Assembly (NCBI GenBank): GCA_963794955.1
Contig: CAWCGF010000002.1
Span: 186,001 to 250,000, forward strand
Direction of reading: 5' to 3'
From: JAFDVL01 sp963794955
GTDB taxonomy: Bacteria > Acidobacteriota > Blastocatellia > RBC074
Length of the DNA stretch: 64,000 nucleotides
The notes below the pieces were generated by a model. That model saw nothing but the letters and a program-made list of their open reading frames with translations. It ran no database searches and was not told the DNA's origin. The translations under genes were made by a program, and so were the position numbers. This document shows, piece by piece, positions 44,987 to 54,024 of this stretch (positions are counted from its first letter, which is position 1; every line of letters begins with the position of its first letter).

Positions 44987-46534
44987 ATGAGTGACGACAA
45001 ACTAACACTACTCCAGAAAAAAAATGCCGCCGCCGAAGCCGGTGGTGGTGAAGCGCGCATTCAACGGCAATATAGCGAAGGCAAGATGACTGCGCGCGAA
45101 CGCATTAACTTCTTGCTGGACGAAGGAACGTTTGAAGAATTCGATAAACTGAAAACCCATCGCTGCTCCGATTTCGGCATGGAGTCGCAGCAATACCCCG
45201 GCGATGGTTTCGTCACCGGGCATGGCTTGATTGATGGCCGCCAGGTCTTTGTCTTCGCGCAAGACTTCACCGTCTTTGGCGGCTCGCTCTCAGAGACGAA
45301 CGCGCAAAAAGTCGTGAAGCTGATGGATTTGGCATTGAAAGTGGGCGTGCCGGTGATTGGCCTGAATGATTCGGGCGGCGCGCGCATTCAGGAAGGCGTT
45401 GCCTCATTGGGTGGCTATGCCGATATTTTCCTGCGCAATGTGTTGAGTTCCGGTGTCGTGCCGCAGATTTCCGCGATTATGGGGCCGTGCGCGGGCGGCG
45501 CGGTGTATTCGCCCGCGATCACGGATTTCACGGTGATGGTGAAGAACACGAGTTATATGTTCATCACCGGCCCCGATGTCATCAAAACCGTCACGCACGA
45601 AGAGGTCACCAAAGAAGAACTCGGCGGCGCGATGACACACAATCAAACCAGTGGCGTGGCACATTTCGCAGTCGAGAACGAAGAGCATTGTTTGCAAACC
45701 ATCCGCGAGTTGCTGTCGTTTATCCCCTCCAACAATATGGACGATCCGCCACGGATTGCCTGCAACGATCCGATAGACCGCGCGGACGAAAAGCTCAATT
45801 CCATTGTTCCAGCCGAATCCAATCGGCCTTATGACATTCGCAAAATCATCACGACTGTCGTGGACGAGAATTACTTCTTCGAGATTCAAGAACATTTCGC
45901 CCGCAACCTCGTCGTTGGCTTTGCACGCTTGAATGGCCAGCCCGTCGGCATCGTGGCAAATCAGCCAGCTTACCTGGCAGGCGTGCTCGACATTGATGCC
46001 AGCGTCAAGGGTGCGCGGTTCGTGCGCTTCTGTGACTGTTTCAATCTCCCGATTATTACGTTTGAAGATGTGCCGGGATTTTTGCCAGGAGTGAATCAGG
46101 AATATGGCGGCATCATTCGACACGGCGCGAAACTGCTGTACGCGTTTGCCGAAGCGACGGTGCCCAAAATCACGGTCGTGACGCGCAAAGCTTATGGTGG
46201 AGCCTATTGTGTGATGGGATCAAAACATATTCGCACGGACATCAACTTTGCCTATCCAACCGCCGAGATCGCCGTGATGGGCGCGGAGGGCGCAGTGGAA
46301 ATTCTCTACCGGCGCGACCTTGCTACGGCGGATGATCCAAGCGAAGCGCGCCAAACCAAAGTCGAAGAGTTTCGTGAGAAATTTGCTTCGCCCTATATCG
46401 CCGCTGAGCGTGGGTATATTGACGAAGTTATTGAGCCGAAGCAGACGCGCCGCAAATTAATTCGCGCGCTCCAACTGCTGGAAAACAAACGGGAGCAAAA
46501 CCCGCCGCGTAAACACGGCAACATTCCCCTATAA
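44987..46534 (+). CDS. Acyl-CoA carboxylase, carboxyltransferase beta subunit
   Basis: A 515-residue biotin-dependent carboxyltransferase. The N-half has the crotonase-like core NDSGGARIQEGVASLGGYAD and GPCAGGAVYSPAITDF. The C-half has DVPGFLPGVNQEYGGIIRHG and KAYGGAYCVMGSK. The pattern is that of propionyl-CoA carboxylase PccB or methylmalonyl-CoA decarboxylase/carboxyltransferase alpha (MmdA-like). The enzyme moves CO2 from carboxybiotin to propionyl-CoA or a related acyl-CoA. No biotin carboxylase or biotin carrier gene is adjacent, so the partner is elsewhere. GAACG precedes the ATG; no strong ribosome-binding site is seen. Confidence 0.93.
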   Translation: MSDDKLTLLQKKNAAAEAGGGEARIQRQYSEGKMTARERINFLLDEGTFEEFDKLKTHRCSDFGMESQQYPGDGFVTGHGLIDGRQVFVFAQDFTVFGGSLSETNAQKVVKLMDLALKVGVPVIGLNDSGGARIQEGVASLGGYADIFLRNVLSSGVVPQISAIMGPCAGGAVYSPAITDFTVMVKNTSYMFITGPDVIKTVTHEEVTKEELGGAMTHNQTSGVAHFAVENEEHCLQTIRELLSFIPSNNMDDPPRIACNDPIDRADEKLNSIVPAESNRPYDIRKIITTVVDENYFFEIQEHFARNLVVGFARLNGQPVGIVANQPAYLAGVLDIDASVKGARFVRFCDCFNLPIITFEDVPGFLPGVNQEYGGIIRHGAKLLYAFAEATVPKITVVTRKAYGGAYCVMGSKHIRTDINFAYPTAEIAVMGAEGAVEILYRRDLATADDPSEARQTKVEEFREKFASPYIAAERGYIDEVIEPKQTRRKLIRALQLLENKREQNPPRKHGNIPL

Positions 46535-46538
46535 CGAC

Positions 46539-46575
46539 AAAAGGCAGCCAGCTCGTCTTGAGTCTGCTGCCTTTT
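46539..46575. terminator. Bidirectional terminator between carboxylase and HU genes
   Basis: aaaaggcagc (46539-46548) pairs with gctgcctttt (46566-46575). A-run and T-run flanks serve both strands, and it lies between two convergent stops. Confidence 0.8.
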
Positions 46576-46600
46576 CGCTTCATTTCGTCGGAAGAATGCC

Positions 46601-46936
46601 TTAGCTGGGCTTCTTCTGGCTGGCGCTCTCCAAATCGTCGTGAATGACATCCTCAAATCTTCGGCGATTGAGTACCGTGTCCAGTTTCTTGCCAGCCTTC
46701 GCCCGGATCGCCTTTTTTTCTTCAATCTTGATGGGTTCGCCCGTTTGCGGATTACGCCCGTTCCGCGATTGGCGAACACTGACCGAAAGCGTAAGGAGAT
46801 CTTTGATAATGACTTTTTCACCGCGCTTCAAGGCATCTGCCATCTCAGCAAAAATAATATCCAACATTTGATCGGCGGCGATTTTAGAGACTCTGGCCTT
46901 CTTCGCAACCTTTTCGATCAGGTGCCCCCTGTTCAT
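46601..46936 (-). CDS. HU/IHF-family DNA-binding protein
   Basis: A 111-residue histone-like protein. The N-terminal helices are HLIEKVAKKARVSKIAADQM. The beta arm carries the family signature SRNGRNPQTGEPIKI, where the arms wrap the DNA. An extra ~15-residue charged C-terminal extension (FEDVIHDDLESASQKKPS) is beyond the usual ~95 residues. It bends and compacts DNA as a dimer. GAGGAGGC ahead of the ATG at 46936 is a strong ribosome-binding site. Transcribed alone, away from the big protease. Confidence 0.93.
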   Translation of the reverse strand: MNRGHLIEKVAKKARVSKIAADQMLDIIFAEMADALKRGEKVIIKDLLTLSVSVRQSRNGRNPQTGEPIKIEEKKAIRAKAGKKLDTVLNRRRFEDVIHDDLESASQKKPS

Positions 46937-47083
46937 AGTGCCTCCTCAAGTATCAGGTGAAGTTTTTGTTGATTATATGTGTTACCGAAGGCGGTTATAA
47001 CACCTGTTAAAACACCTGTCAATTAAATTTCCTTAAAACTTTGGGTAGCACTAGCAGGCTTTTATTTTGTGGTAAAAAGCCGG

Positions 47084-50000
47084 TCAGTTAATCGCTACCG
47101 TTGTCTGATTGCTTGCTCGTCCATCTCCTGTTACGACCAAAGGCACGGCATTACCGGTTGGCGCATTCGTCGGAATTCGGATGTTGATTTGCCATAGGCC
47201 AACATATCCTGGAGCAAGACCACTAAACTCAACCGCCGCCACAATCCCGCCAATGGTGACGGTTGGCGTGAACGCGGTGACATACAGCGGATCATTCGCC
47301 GACACTGGAACTGGCGTCGCAATACCTGACGCAAGTGAAATGGATTGGCGCGTGATTGAATTGAGTAGTTGCCCACCATTCCCCGTCGCAAAAATTTGCA
47401 GAACACGCCCGCGCGCTTCTGGCCTGGCGGCGTTGTTCGTAGAACTATCCTGATTCAGCACCGCCCCCTGCCCCTTGCCATCTTGTGTGAAGCTGAACAC
47501 GCCGGGTGCCGCAGCACGTATGGGCAGAAACTCGCTCGTAACAGGCGTGCTGCCGTTAAGAACTTCGACAAACGCCATGCCCGGAGTGGTTTCAAACGGC
47601 AACTGGTAATTGATTTGAAAGGCACCCGGCGCGCCGAATTGTGCGCCTACACCAACGTAGAGCAAGGGAGCCAACACGCCATTCACACGTATGGAAACTC
47701 CATTGAGCGTCGTTGGCAGCGGGAGACTCTGCGCGTTGGAATTGATGTTCGTGCCCGCCGGAAACCCACTGCCAAAGGACGAAACCAAAGCGCCTGGCGC
47801 GACTTCTGTCCCAGCGAATCCTGCACCACCCACGGTCGTGGAGTTATTCGTCAGCGGAGCGGAATAAACGGTTGGGTCATTCACCCTGAGATTCAATTGG
47901 ACATTATCGTAGAAAACCCCATCGCCCATTTGCGTCATGGAATTGCGCCGGAAATGAAGTTCCAGGCGAAACGCCACATCCGAGTTATCAGGCGTACTGG
48001 TGTCTATCCCAAAGGCACCTGTATTATTGAGTACGGTCGTATCCGCAAATCGCTTAAAGCCATTTGTCGGGGTCCCCGAATCAATCAAAAATAAATTGGC
48101 AAAGGTAGCGTTATTAAATCCCGTGTCTGTCGTGCCGGAAATCGGCGCAGTATTGCGATACGTTCGCATGCGCAAATAGGCAATATCACGATTGCCAGTC
48201 GCATCAGCGCCGTCACCGGCAAAATCTGCATTGATGTCCAAGCTCCAGGAATCTACGGCTGCGCTTATTTGCTGGGTAAATTCCGGGTTCGTCACTTTAT
48301 CATTCGCTACATTCAAGCCTGGCAAAACAATCTTCTTCGTCCAGTAGCGCGCCTCATCATAAACACCATCGGCGCGTTGTGTGCTACTCAAACCATAACT
48401 GCTCCCAACCCCGCTAGGATCGCCGAGGCTGGCGGTTGATCCGCCCAAGTCAGATTTCTTCGCCGTGGTCAGTTGCCAATTGCCTGCAAATGCATCTCCG
48501 CTCGGAGCCGGATTGGGATTGTCAGGGCGTTGCGACCAATCGGTTTCTGGAATGACCACAATGTTTTGCCCGCCAGAATCAGCCGCCGCCTCAAACCGCG
48601 TGCGATAGGTAATGATTCTCCGCCCCACAGCCAGCGTAAATTGCAGGCTCGTGGCTGGCCCATTCGCAGGCGTCATCGTGACATCGAAGGTAATGGTTTG
48701 CCCGGCCTGAATGCTTGGATCACTCAGCAAAGTCACCTGAAAAGCACGCGCCACATCGCTTGCCCCAGCCAGATCGCCAATGTTCATAGTAGCGGTTTGG
48801 CCTGCGGCTTGGCCATTGATGCGAACCAAATTGGCGGGAACTTGACTAGCTGGCGCAACCGAAATTTGCACACTGACGTTCGTTGCAACAACCGTCGTAG
48901 GGTTGCTGATGCTCAAGTTCGCCGTCACGGTTTCGTTCCGGCTGACGTAGCGGTCAGCATTCACGCCGCCGTTGATGCTAGTCGTGCCAAAGCTTGTTAT
49001 CGCCACTGGCCCAGCAGAGAAATTCCCGGTCGCCAGCAGCGCATAGCCTTGCCGATTGGAATCAATCGTTTGGTTGCCGGGTTGCGCGACGATGCCCATT
49101 TGCCCATTGCCCGGCACATTCGCGCCAAGCACTTTGACGGTATAAGTGCCGGGATTCGGATATTGAATATACACGGCTTCGAGCGGGTTTTTGTTGTCGA
49201 ATGCAGCAGCGCCCGCAGGCTGCGTGAAGGCGTTCTGAAAATTCACATTGCCGCGAAACACTTTGCCTGTGGGGTCAGTGACTTCAAGGTTGAGATTGTT
49301 GATGAGCGCGGCGGCGGCGAAGGGAGTCGCTTTCGGGTCTGTCCACACTAGCGAAATGCGTAGCGGCTCGACGTTGCTGACGTTGGTCAACTCATAGGTG
49401 TGTGTTTGCCCAGTCATAATCGCGGGATTCGGCGCAGGGCGCGAAGCGTCCGTAGCCGTCGCGCCATTCCAAATATCCGCCAGTACTTTCAGCTCGCGGC
49501 GGTCGCCGGGAAAATACAACGCATCATCCAACGTCATGCGTCCCCAGCCTTGTCCGCTGCTTGGCAAGGAGGCTTTCTCCGCTGCGGGTGCGTTATCCGC
49601 CGTGTAGTTCCCCGTCATATTCCGCCCGGAATTCAAAACCATCGCCTTGATCAATGCGTTCGACGGATTGAAGCTATTTGCTGCATTGCGCGCGCCACTG
49701 GGATAATAACCATCTACAAAATACTGACGCACCAGTGTTCCGCCACCGGCTGCCATCGGCGAAGCAAAGCTGGTGCCGGAAATTGTAGAAAGGCTGCGGT
49801 TGTTATTCGGGCTGACAGGATTGATTGCGGCGTCATTGGCCGTGGTCGAGGTAAAAAAACGAAAGGAGGAAGATTGCCCGGCATCCTCGGTCGCCGCATT
49901 CACCGTGAAGAGCGTCACAATATCAGGTTTAATCCGTCCATCCAGCGCAGGGCCGTGACTGCTGCCGCTGGCCATGTTCTCAGCGTTTCCCCCATTAGTC

Positions 50001-51634
50001 GGGCTACTTGCACCGCCCACCAGTAAAGCGTTCTTAGAATCTTTGGTTAAGGTCTTGGTGCCTGGGCCTCGATTGCCAGCGGAAAAAAAAATGGTGTAAT
50101 CTCGCAAGCGCCACATCACGCTATCCACATCCGCTGCATTATCATCATATTCCACGCCAGAGACAGGCACTCCGTAACTGTCAGTGTGGATACGAGCCCC
50201 TGTGTTATAGGCTTGCTGGTGCATTAAGACTAAGCCAACCTCCAATCCGTTCAGCAATCCATCCGGGTGGCCGATGTCCTGAAAAACAATCCGTGCATCA
50301 GGGGCAACTCCATCGCCGCTCGTGCGCGTAGTAATCCCCGCCACCGCACCGCTGCCATTCGCGGCATAATCCCTGCCCGCAATTACGCTGGTCGTGTGTG
50401 TCCCGTGATAGCCATTGTTGTCATCGTAAGCGACAGCATTCGCGTAATCGCCAAAACTATCTTTCTCATTCGGATCAAGCACTTTTCCGCCGTTAGGATT
50501 ACTTGCATTGTTGAGCAAACTCCCTACTCCTAGCACATAGTAAGTCAAAACCTTGTTGTTCGGGTTCGTCACGCTGAAGGGAAGTTGCCCATTTACTAGT
50601 GCAGTGGTTGTTGTGGCGAAAGACAAGGTTTGTGCCGCTGGATCATTACTCAACCGAAACTGCGCATTGTCCGTATCCAGCCCAGCATCAGCAATGCCGA
50701 TGATTTGCCCTGCGCCCGTAAGACCGTTGCGATATAACGGCGTATCATTCGCGGTCAGGCCAGCTTGCATGATCTTGACAGCGTTGTCATTTTCGGGCAC
50801 AGCACGGTGGCGGCGCTCAATCCATTCGATGCCTTCCAGATTTGCGAGTGTGGTGATGAGCTTGGGCAACTCTGCCGGGGTAACCAGCAGACGCCCGGTT
50901 ATCACGCCATCAAATCGTTCGATCACATGCGCCGAATATTTCAGCCCCAAGCTGGCAAGCGCAGCTTTGATCGGCTCCGCTTTTTCTCCGCTGAAGGTCG
51001 TGAAGGAAAGGGGAATTTCACCTGTATTTTCTACCTGCGCTTTGTTGCCAATGTTATTGGATAACTTGGCCAGTTCAGGCTGCACTTTCAGCCCCGCACC
51101 GTACGCACCGACCCAGCGAAATTCGTTCGCGCGATTCGCCAGTAAGCGTGTTTGTTGGGTGCGCGGCGCTTTTACCAGGTAGGCATTGTTCGGCACATAC
51201 GCTTTAATTTCATAACCGCGTGCGCGCAAGGCTTCGGTTTGTTGCGGCTGGATAATACCGAAAAATTGCACGATCAAATACGTCGCGTCGTTGGCTTGTG
51301 CCTCCGTCTGCGCTTTCGCCGGCGCGATCATCTCCAACTGTGAGGCACCGAGCCGAATTGCTCCAGGAATAGTCTTGAGCGGATCGAATTCCGCCGCGCG
51401 CAACAGCAACATGCCAGGGTCTTTGAGCTTGGCATCCAGTTCGCGCAGGCGTTGTTCGCGGGCTTGTTGTGCCTGCTGCTCCTGCTGGCTGGGCGTGCGG
51501 ACAGTCCCGGTGTCATCCGTTTGCTCGGCGCGGCTGGCCTGCGAATGAAGCGTCACAAACACGATGATTGTGCCGAGGGTTAAGACGAAGGTAAAAAAAT
51601 AGACAAGCGGGCGTCGGAATCGAGTTGTTGGCAT
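47084..51634 (-). CDS. Giant secreted subtilisin-like (S8) protease with TIGR03437 C-terminus
   Basis: About 1,516 residues from the ATG at 51634, preferred because a signal/anchor segment (PLVYFFTFVLTLGTIIVFVT) follows directly; an upstream TTG would add 29 residues. An inhibitor-like propeptide spans ~70-280. The catalytic triad is Asp near 317 (GIADAGLDTD), His near 411 (GYHGTHTTSVIAG) and Ser near 620 (SGTSFASPMAAGG). C-terminal to it lie a proprotein-convertase-like beta domain, beta-sandwich repeats, and a final TIGR03437 domain (FQINYLPFETTPGM-like start, WQINIRIPTN near the end). It is probably exported and degrades extracellular protein. It is isolated from its neighbours. Confidence 0.92.
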   Translation of the reverse strand: MPTTRFRRPLVYFFTFVLTLGTIIVFVTLHSQASRAEQTDDTGTVRTPSQQEQQAQQAREQRLRELDAKLKDPGMLLLRAAEFDPLKTIPGAIRLGASQLEMIAPAKAQTEAQANDATYLIVQFFGIIQPQQTEALRARGYEIKAYVPNNAYLVKAPRTQQTRLLANRANEFRWVGAYGAGLKVQPELAKLSNNIGNKAQVENTGEIPLSFTTFSGEKAEPIKAALASLGLKYSAHVIERFDGVITGRLLVTPAELPKLITTLANLEGIEWIERRHRAVPENDNAVKIMQAGLTANDTPLYRNGLTGAGQIIGIADAGLDTDNAQFRLSNDPAAQTLSFATTTTALVNGQLPFSVTNPNNKVLTYYVLGVGSLLNNASNPNGGKVLDPNEKDSFGDYANAVAYDDNNGYHGTHTTSVIAGRDYAANGSGAVAGITTRTSGDGVAPDARIVFQDIGHPDGLLNGLEVGLVLMHQQAYNTGARIHTDSYGVPVSGVEYDDNAADVDSVMWRLRDYTIFFSAGNRGPGTKTLTKDSKNALLVGGASSPTNGGNAENMASGSSHGPALDGRIKPDIVTLFTVNAATEDAGQSSSFRFFTSTTANDAAINPVSPNNNRSLSTISGTSFASPMAAGGGTLVRQYFVDGYYPSGARNAANSFNPSNALIKAMVLNSGRNMTGNYTADNAPAAEKASLPSSGQGWGRMTLDDALYFPGDRRELKVLADIWNGATATDASRPAPNPAIMTGQTHTYELTNVSNVEPLRISLVWTDPKATPFAAAALINNLNLEVTDPTGKVFRGNVNFQNAFTQPAGAAAFDNKNPLEAVYIQYPNPGTYTVKVLGANVPGNGQMGIVAQPGNQTIDSNRQGYALLATGNFSAGPVAITSFGTTSINGGVNADRYVSRNETVTANLSISNPTTVVATNVSVQISVAPASQVPANLVRINGQAAGQTATMNIGDLAGASDVARAFQVTLLSDPSIQAGQTITFDVTMTPANGPATSLQFTLAVGRRIITYRTRFEAAADSGGQNIVVIPETDWSQRPDNPNPAPSGDAFAGNWQLTTAKKSDLGGSTASLGDPSGVGSSYGLSSTQRADGVYDEARYWTKKIVLPGLNVANDKVTNPEFTQQISAAVDSWSLDINADFAGDGADATGNRDIAYLRMRTYRNTAPISGTTDTGFNNATFANLFLIDSGTPTNGFKRFADTTVLNNTGAFGIDTSTPDNSDVAFRLELHFRRNSMTQMGDGVFYDNVQLNLRVNDPTVYSAPLTNNSTTVGGAGFAGTEVAPGALVSSFGSGFPAGTNINSNAQSLPLPTTLNGVSIRVNGVLAPLLYVGVGAQFGAPGAFQINYQLPFETTPGMAFVEVLNGSTPVTSEFLPIRAAAPGVFSFTQDGKGQGAVLNQDSSTNNAARPEARGRVLQIFATGNGGQLLNSITRQSISLASGIATPVPVSANDPLYVTAFTPTVTIGGIVAAVEFSGLAPGYVGLWQINIRIPTNAPTGNAVPLVVTGDGRASNQTTVAIN

Positions 51635-51826
51635 GATCGTAAATCTCGAAAAACAAATCGGTAGTTGGGGAGACAGCAACGAAGATGTTAAGCACCTCAC
51701 GCTTGACCGACGCTCAGCCAAACGGATTTAGTGGAGGTGCGCGGCAGTGGTCAACCAAGCGGGAGGAAGCAAATAGCAGATGATGGGCAGCAGCAAGGCA
51801 ACGCGGCTGCGCCCATCTGGCAAAAC

Positions 51827-52945
51827 TTAGCCAAAAATTTCTCGCACCTTGTCAGTCAGCTTGCGTGCCTGATTTTTCTGTTCTTCGAGCTTGGCTAATT
51901 GCTCAAATAATTTGCGTTGTTCGCGGTTTAGCTTGGGAGGCGTTTGGACGGTCACAACCGCAAATAAATCGCCGCGTCCATGCGCTTGCAAGGAAACAAT
52001 CCCTTTGCCACGCACGCGAAAAATCGAGCCGGTTTGCGTGCCTTCGGGAATCCGCAGGGATTCCTCGCCATCAATCAGTGTTGGCACTTTAAGTTCTGCG
52101 CCCAAGGCAGCCTGAGCAAAAGAAATCGGCACATTCACGTACAGATTGTTTTCCTGCCGCTCAAACAAATCATGGTCTTTGACTTCAATAAAAACATATA
52201 AATCGCCGCGTGTGCCCCCGGCTACGCCTCCTTCACCTTCACCTGAAATCCGTAGGCGCGCGCCCGTGTCCACCCCGGCAGGAATTTTGATTTCGATGGT
52301 GTGATCTTTTTCGACGCGCCCCGCGCCCTGACAGGTCTTGCAATAGTTAGTGATCGTGCGCCCGGTGCCGCGACATTGATGGCAAGTCCGACTCACGGAG
52401 AAGAAGCCTTGCTGAAAGCGAACCTGGCCCGAACCGCTGCAAAGATTACAAACGTTGATTGAACTGCCCGGCGCTGCGCCTGAACCGGCGCAGGTGCCGC
52501 AATTTTCATAACGAGGAACGTTGATTTTGCTCTTAAATCCGCTGGCGGCTTGTTCCAGGGTCAACTCCAGGTCATAACGCAAATCCGCGCCTCGTTGTGC
52601 GCCACCACGACGCGAACGACGCGAACCAAATAACTCGCCAAAGAGATCCCCTAGAATATCTTCAAAGCCGTGAAAGTCGCCGCTCGTCCAGGCACTGCCT
52701 GATGCGGCTGACGTACCAACTCCCGCATGGCCATAGCGATCAAAGCGCGCGCGGTTTTCCGCATTCGACAAGACGCCATAAGCTTCGGCAGCTTCTTTGA
52801 ACTTTTCTTCCGCTACCTCATCCCCAGGATTGCGATCCGGGTGGTACTGCATCGCCAATTTGCGATAGGCGGTTTTCAATTCCTGCTCGGAAGCAGTGCG
52901 GCTCACGCCGAGGACTTCGTAATAATCACGTTTACTCAAACTCAA
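51827..52945 (-). CDS. dnaJ: Chaperone DnaJ
   Basis: A 372-residue class-A J-protein. The J domain with HPD lies near residues 35-37 (YHPDRNPGD). A short Gly-rich linker follows, then four CXXCXGXG zinc repeats (CGTCAGSG, CNLCSGSG, CHQCRGTG, CKTCQGAG), then the C-terminal peptide-binding domain. It stimulates DnaK ATPase and hands over unfolded clients. It is the last gene of the hrcA-dnaK cluster on this strand. A 46-bp perfect hairpin lies between it and the preceding gene, so its expression may be tuned or partly uncoupled. Confidence 0.96.
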   Translation of the reverse strand: MSLSKRDYYEVLGVSRTASEQELKTAYRKLAMQYHPDRNPGDEVAEEKFKEAAEAYGVLSNAENRARFDRYGHAGVGTSAASGSAWTSGDFHGFEDILGDLFGELFGSRRSRRGGAQRGADLRYDLELTLEQAASGFKSKINVPRYENCGTCAGSGAAPGSSINVCNLCSGSGQVRFQQGFFSVSRTCHQCRGTGRTITNYCKTCQGAGRVEKDHTIEIKIPAGVDTGARLRISGEGEGGVAGGTRGDLYVFIEVKDHDLFERQENNLYVNVPISFAQAALGAELKVPTLIDGEESLRIPEGTQTGSIFRVRGKGIVSLQAHGRGDLFAVVTVQTPPKLNREQRKLFEQLAKLEEQKNQARKLTDKVREIFG

Positions 52946-53003
52946 TCACCTCATTGCTAAGATAAAAAACGAGGCAGAAGGATAACATAACTTTGCAGCT
53001 TGG

Positions 53004-53103
53004 AAAGAGAGGATGGAGAGAAGGGGCGAAAGGGAGATGGGAAGAAAGATTCTTTTCTCTTTCTTCCCATCTCCCTTTCGCCCCTTCTCTCCATCCTCTC
53101 TTT
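53004..53103. repeat. 46-bp perfect purine/pyrimidine hairpin in the chaperone cluster
   Basis: Arm 53004-53049 is the exact reverse complement of 53058-53103, with an 8-base loop ttcttttc. The arm is almost all purine (gaaagggagatgggaagaaa forms part of it). It starts 7 bases after the stop of the unknown protein (53110) and ends about 60 bases before the dnaJ start. As RNA it would be an extremely stable stem; as DNA it is a mirror-prone purine tract. No T-run marks it as a classical terminator. Confidence 0.9.
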
Positions 53104-53109
53104 TGTAAT

Positions 53110-53892
53110 TTAGCGCACATTGTTGATGGAATTTTTTACGGTGTCGTGCCGTGTCTTAAGCACGTTTCCCACCAAGCGTCCGTTCGCCGTAACCTCCACG
53201 GTCAGACCAGCTTTCTCTAAAACATGGGGCAATACAAAAGCGCGCTTACTACTCGGTGTGTCATCGCTGAAAAGTTGCACCGCCAAAACGTTTTCGTCTG
53301 TCTCCGGCGCATTGATGCCTTGTTTGGTTCTGATGTTTGAACGACTTGTGCTGATCCCAGCTTTGGCGGAAGGAGCGGGATCGTCGTCCCCCAGGATCAC
53401 TTCGGCGGCGACGCGCTGATTCTTGATATTTGAGCGCGAGGTGTTGACACCAGTACGATTGGCCTCGGCATTAGTGGTCGCATTGTTATTGGCAGTGCCC
53501 GCTTCGCTATCCCGTTTGCCGGAGGCTTGCCCCGTCGCCACATCGCGGGGTGAAACAACAGCGGCGGTTGTAGCCCCGGCGGAGTGTGCTTGCTTGCCGG
53601 AGGCTTGTCCCGTCGCATGATCACGTGGGGATTGGATCGTATAGCCAGACTTGATGATATATATTCCAGGCCGCAAATCGTTGAATTCAAACTTCCCGGC
53701 AGCATCAGTGCGGACGGTTTTGATTACCGCGCCTGATGCTTGTTCCAAAGTCACTTCTATGCCGGAAATAGGCGTGCCAAGGTGAGTCGCTTCAGTTTCG
53801 GTTTGGACAGTTGGTTTGTTTGGGGGTTGCGCCAGGGACGAGAGGCCAAGGAGAGGAAGGGTGAGTGCGAGTGCCGCTAATGTTTTTTTCAT
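53110..53892 (-). CDS. Secreted protein with carboxypeptidase-regulatory-like domain, between dnaK and dnaJ
   Basis: A 260-residue protein. The signal peptide MKKTLAALALTLPLLGLSSL ends near AQP. One CarboxypepD_reg-like (prealbumin-type) beta domain spans ~35-95 (TPISGIEVTLEQASGAVIKT and KFEFNDLRPGIYIIKSGY). A Ser/Ala/Gly-rich stretch with two internal repeats follows: RDHATGQASGK / RDVATGQASGK and NTSRSNI / STSRSNI. A C-terminal ~60 residues (FVLPHVLEKAGLTVEVTANG) completes it. The function is unknown. Its position inside the heat-shock operon is odd for a secreted protein. It may be a separate insertion between dnaK and dnaJ. Confidence 0.8.
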   Translation of the reverse strand: MKKTLAALALTLPLLGLSSLAQPPNKPTVQTETEATHLGTPISGIEVTLEQASGAVIKTVRTDAAGKFEFNDLRPGIYIIKSGYTIQSPRDHATGQASGKQAHSAGATTAAVVSPRDVATGQASGKRDSEAGTANNNATTNAEANRTGVNTSRSNIKNQRVAAEVILGDDDPAPSAKAGISTSRSNIRTKQGINAPETDENVLAVQLFSDDTPSSKRAFVLPHVLEKAGLTVEVTANGRLVGNVLKTRHDTVKNSINNVR

Positions 53893-54024
53893 TTCTTCGA
53901 TTTCCTTTCGGGTTATGCCAGGGGCGTCGCGTTGGATGCGACGAACACAATGGGGTTGTCTGACAAGTTTTGTCTGATTTAGACAAGCTACAGATAAACC
54001 GAATTCGCTACTTCAGATCATTGT

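Noticed and set aside
48473..49351. 292-codon plus-strand frame within the S8 protease
   Set aside because: Antisense shadow; the protease on the other strand has all catalytic motifs and a signal peptide.
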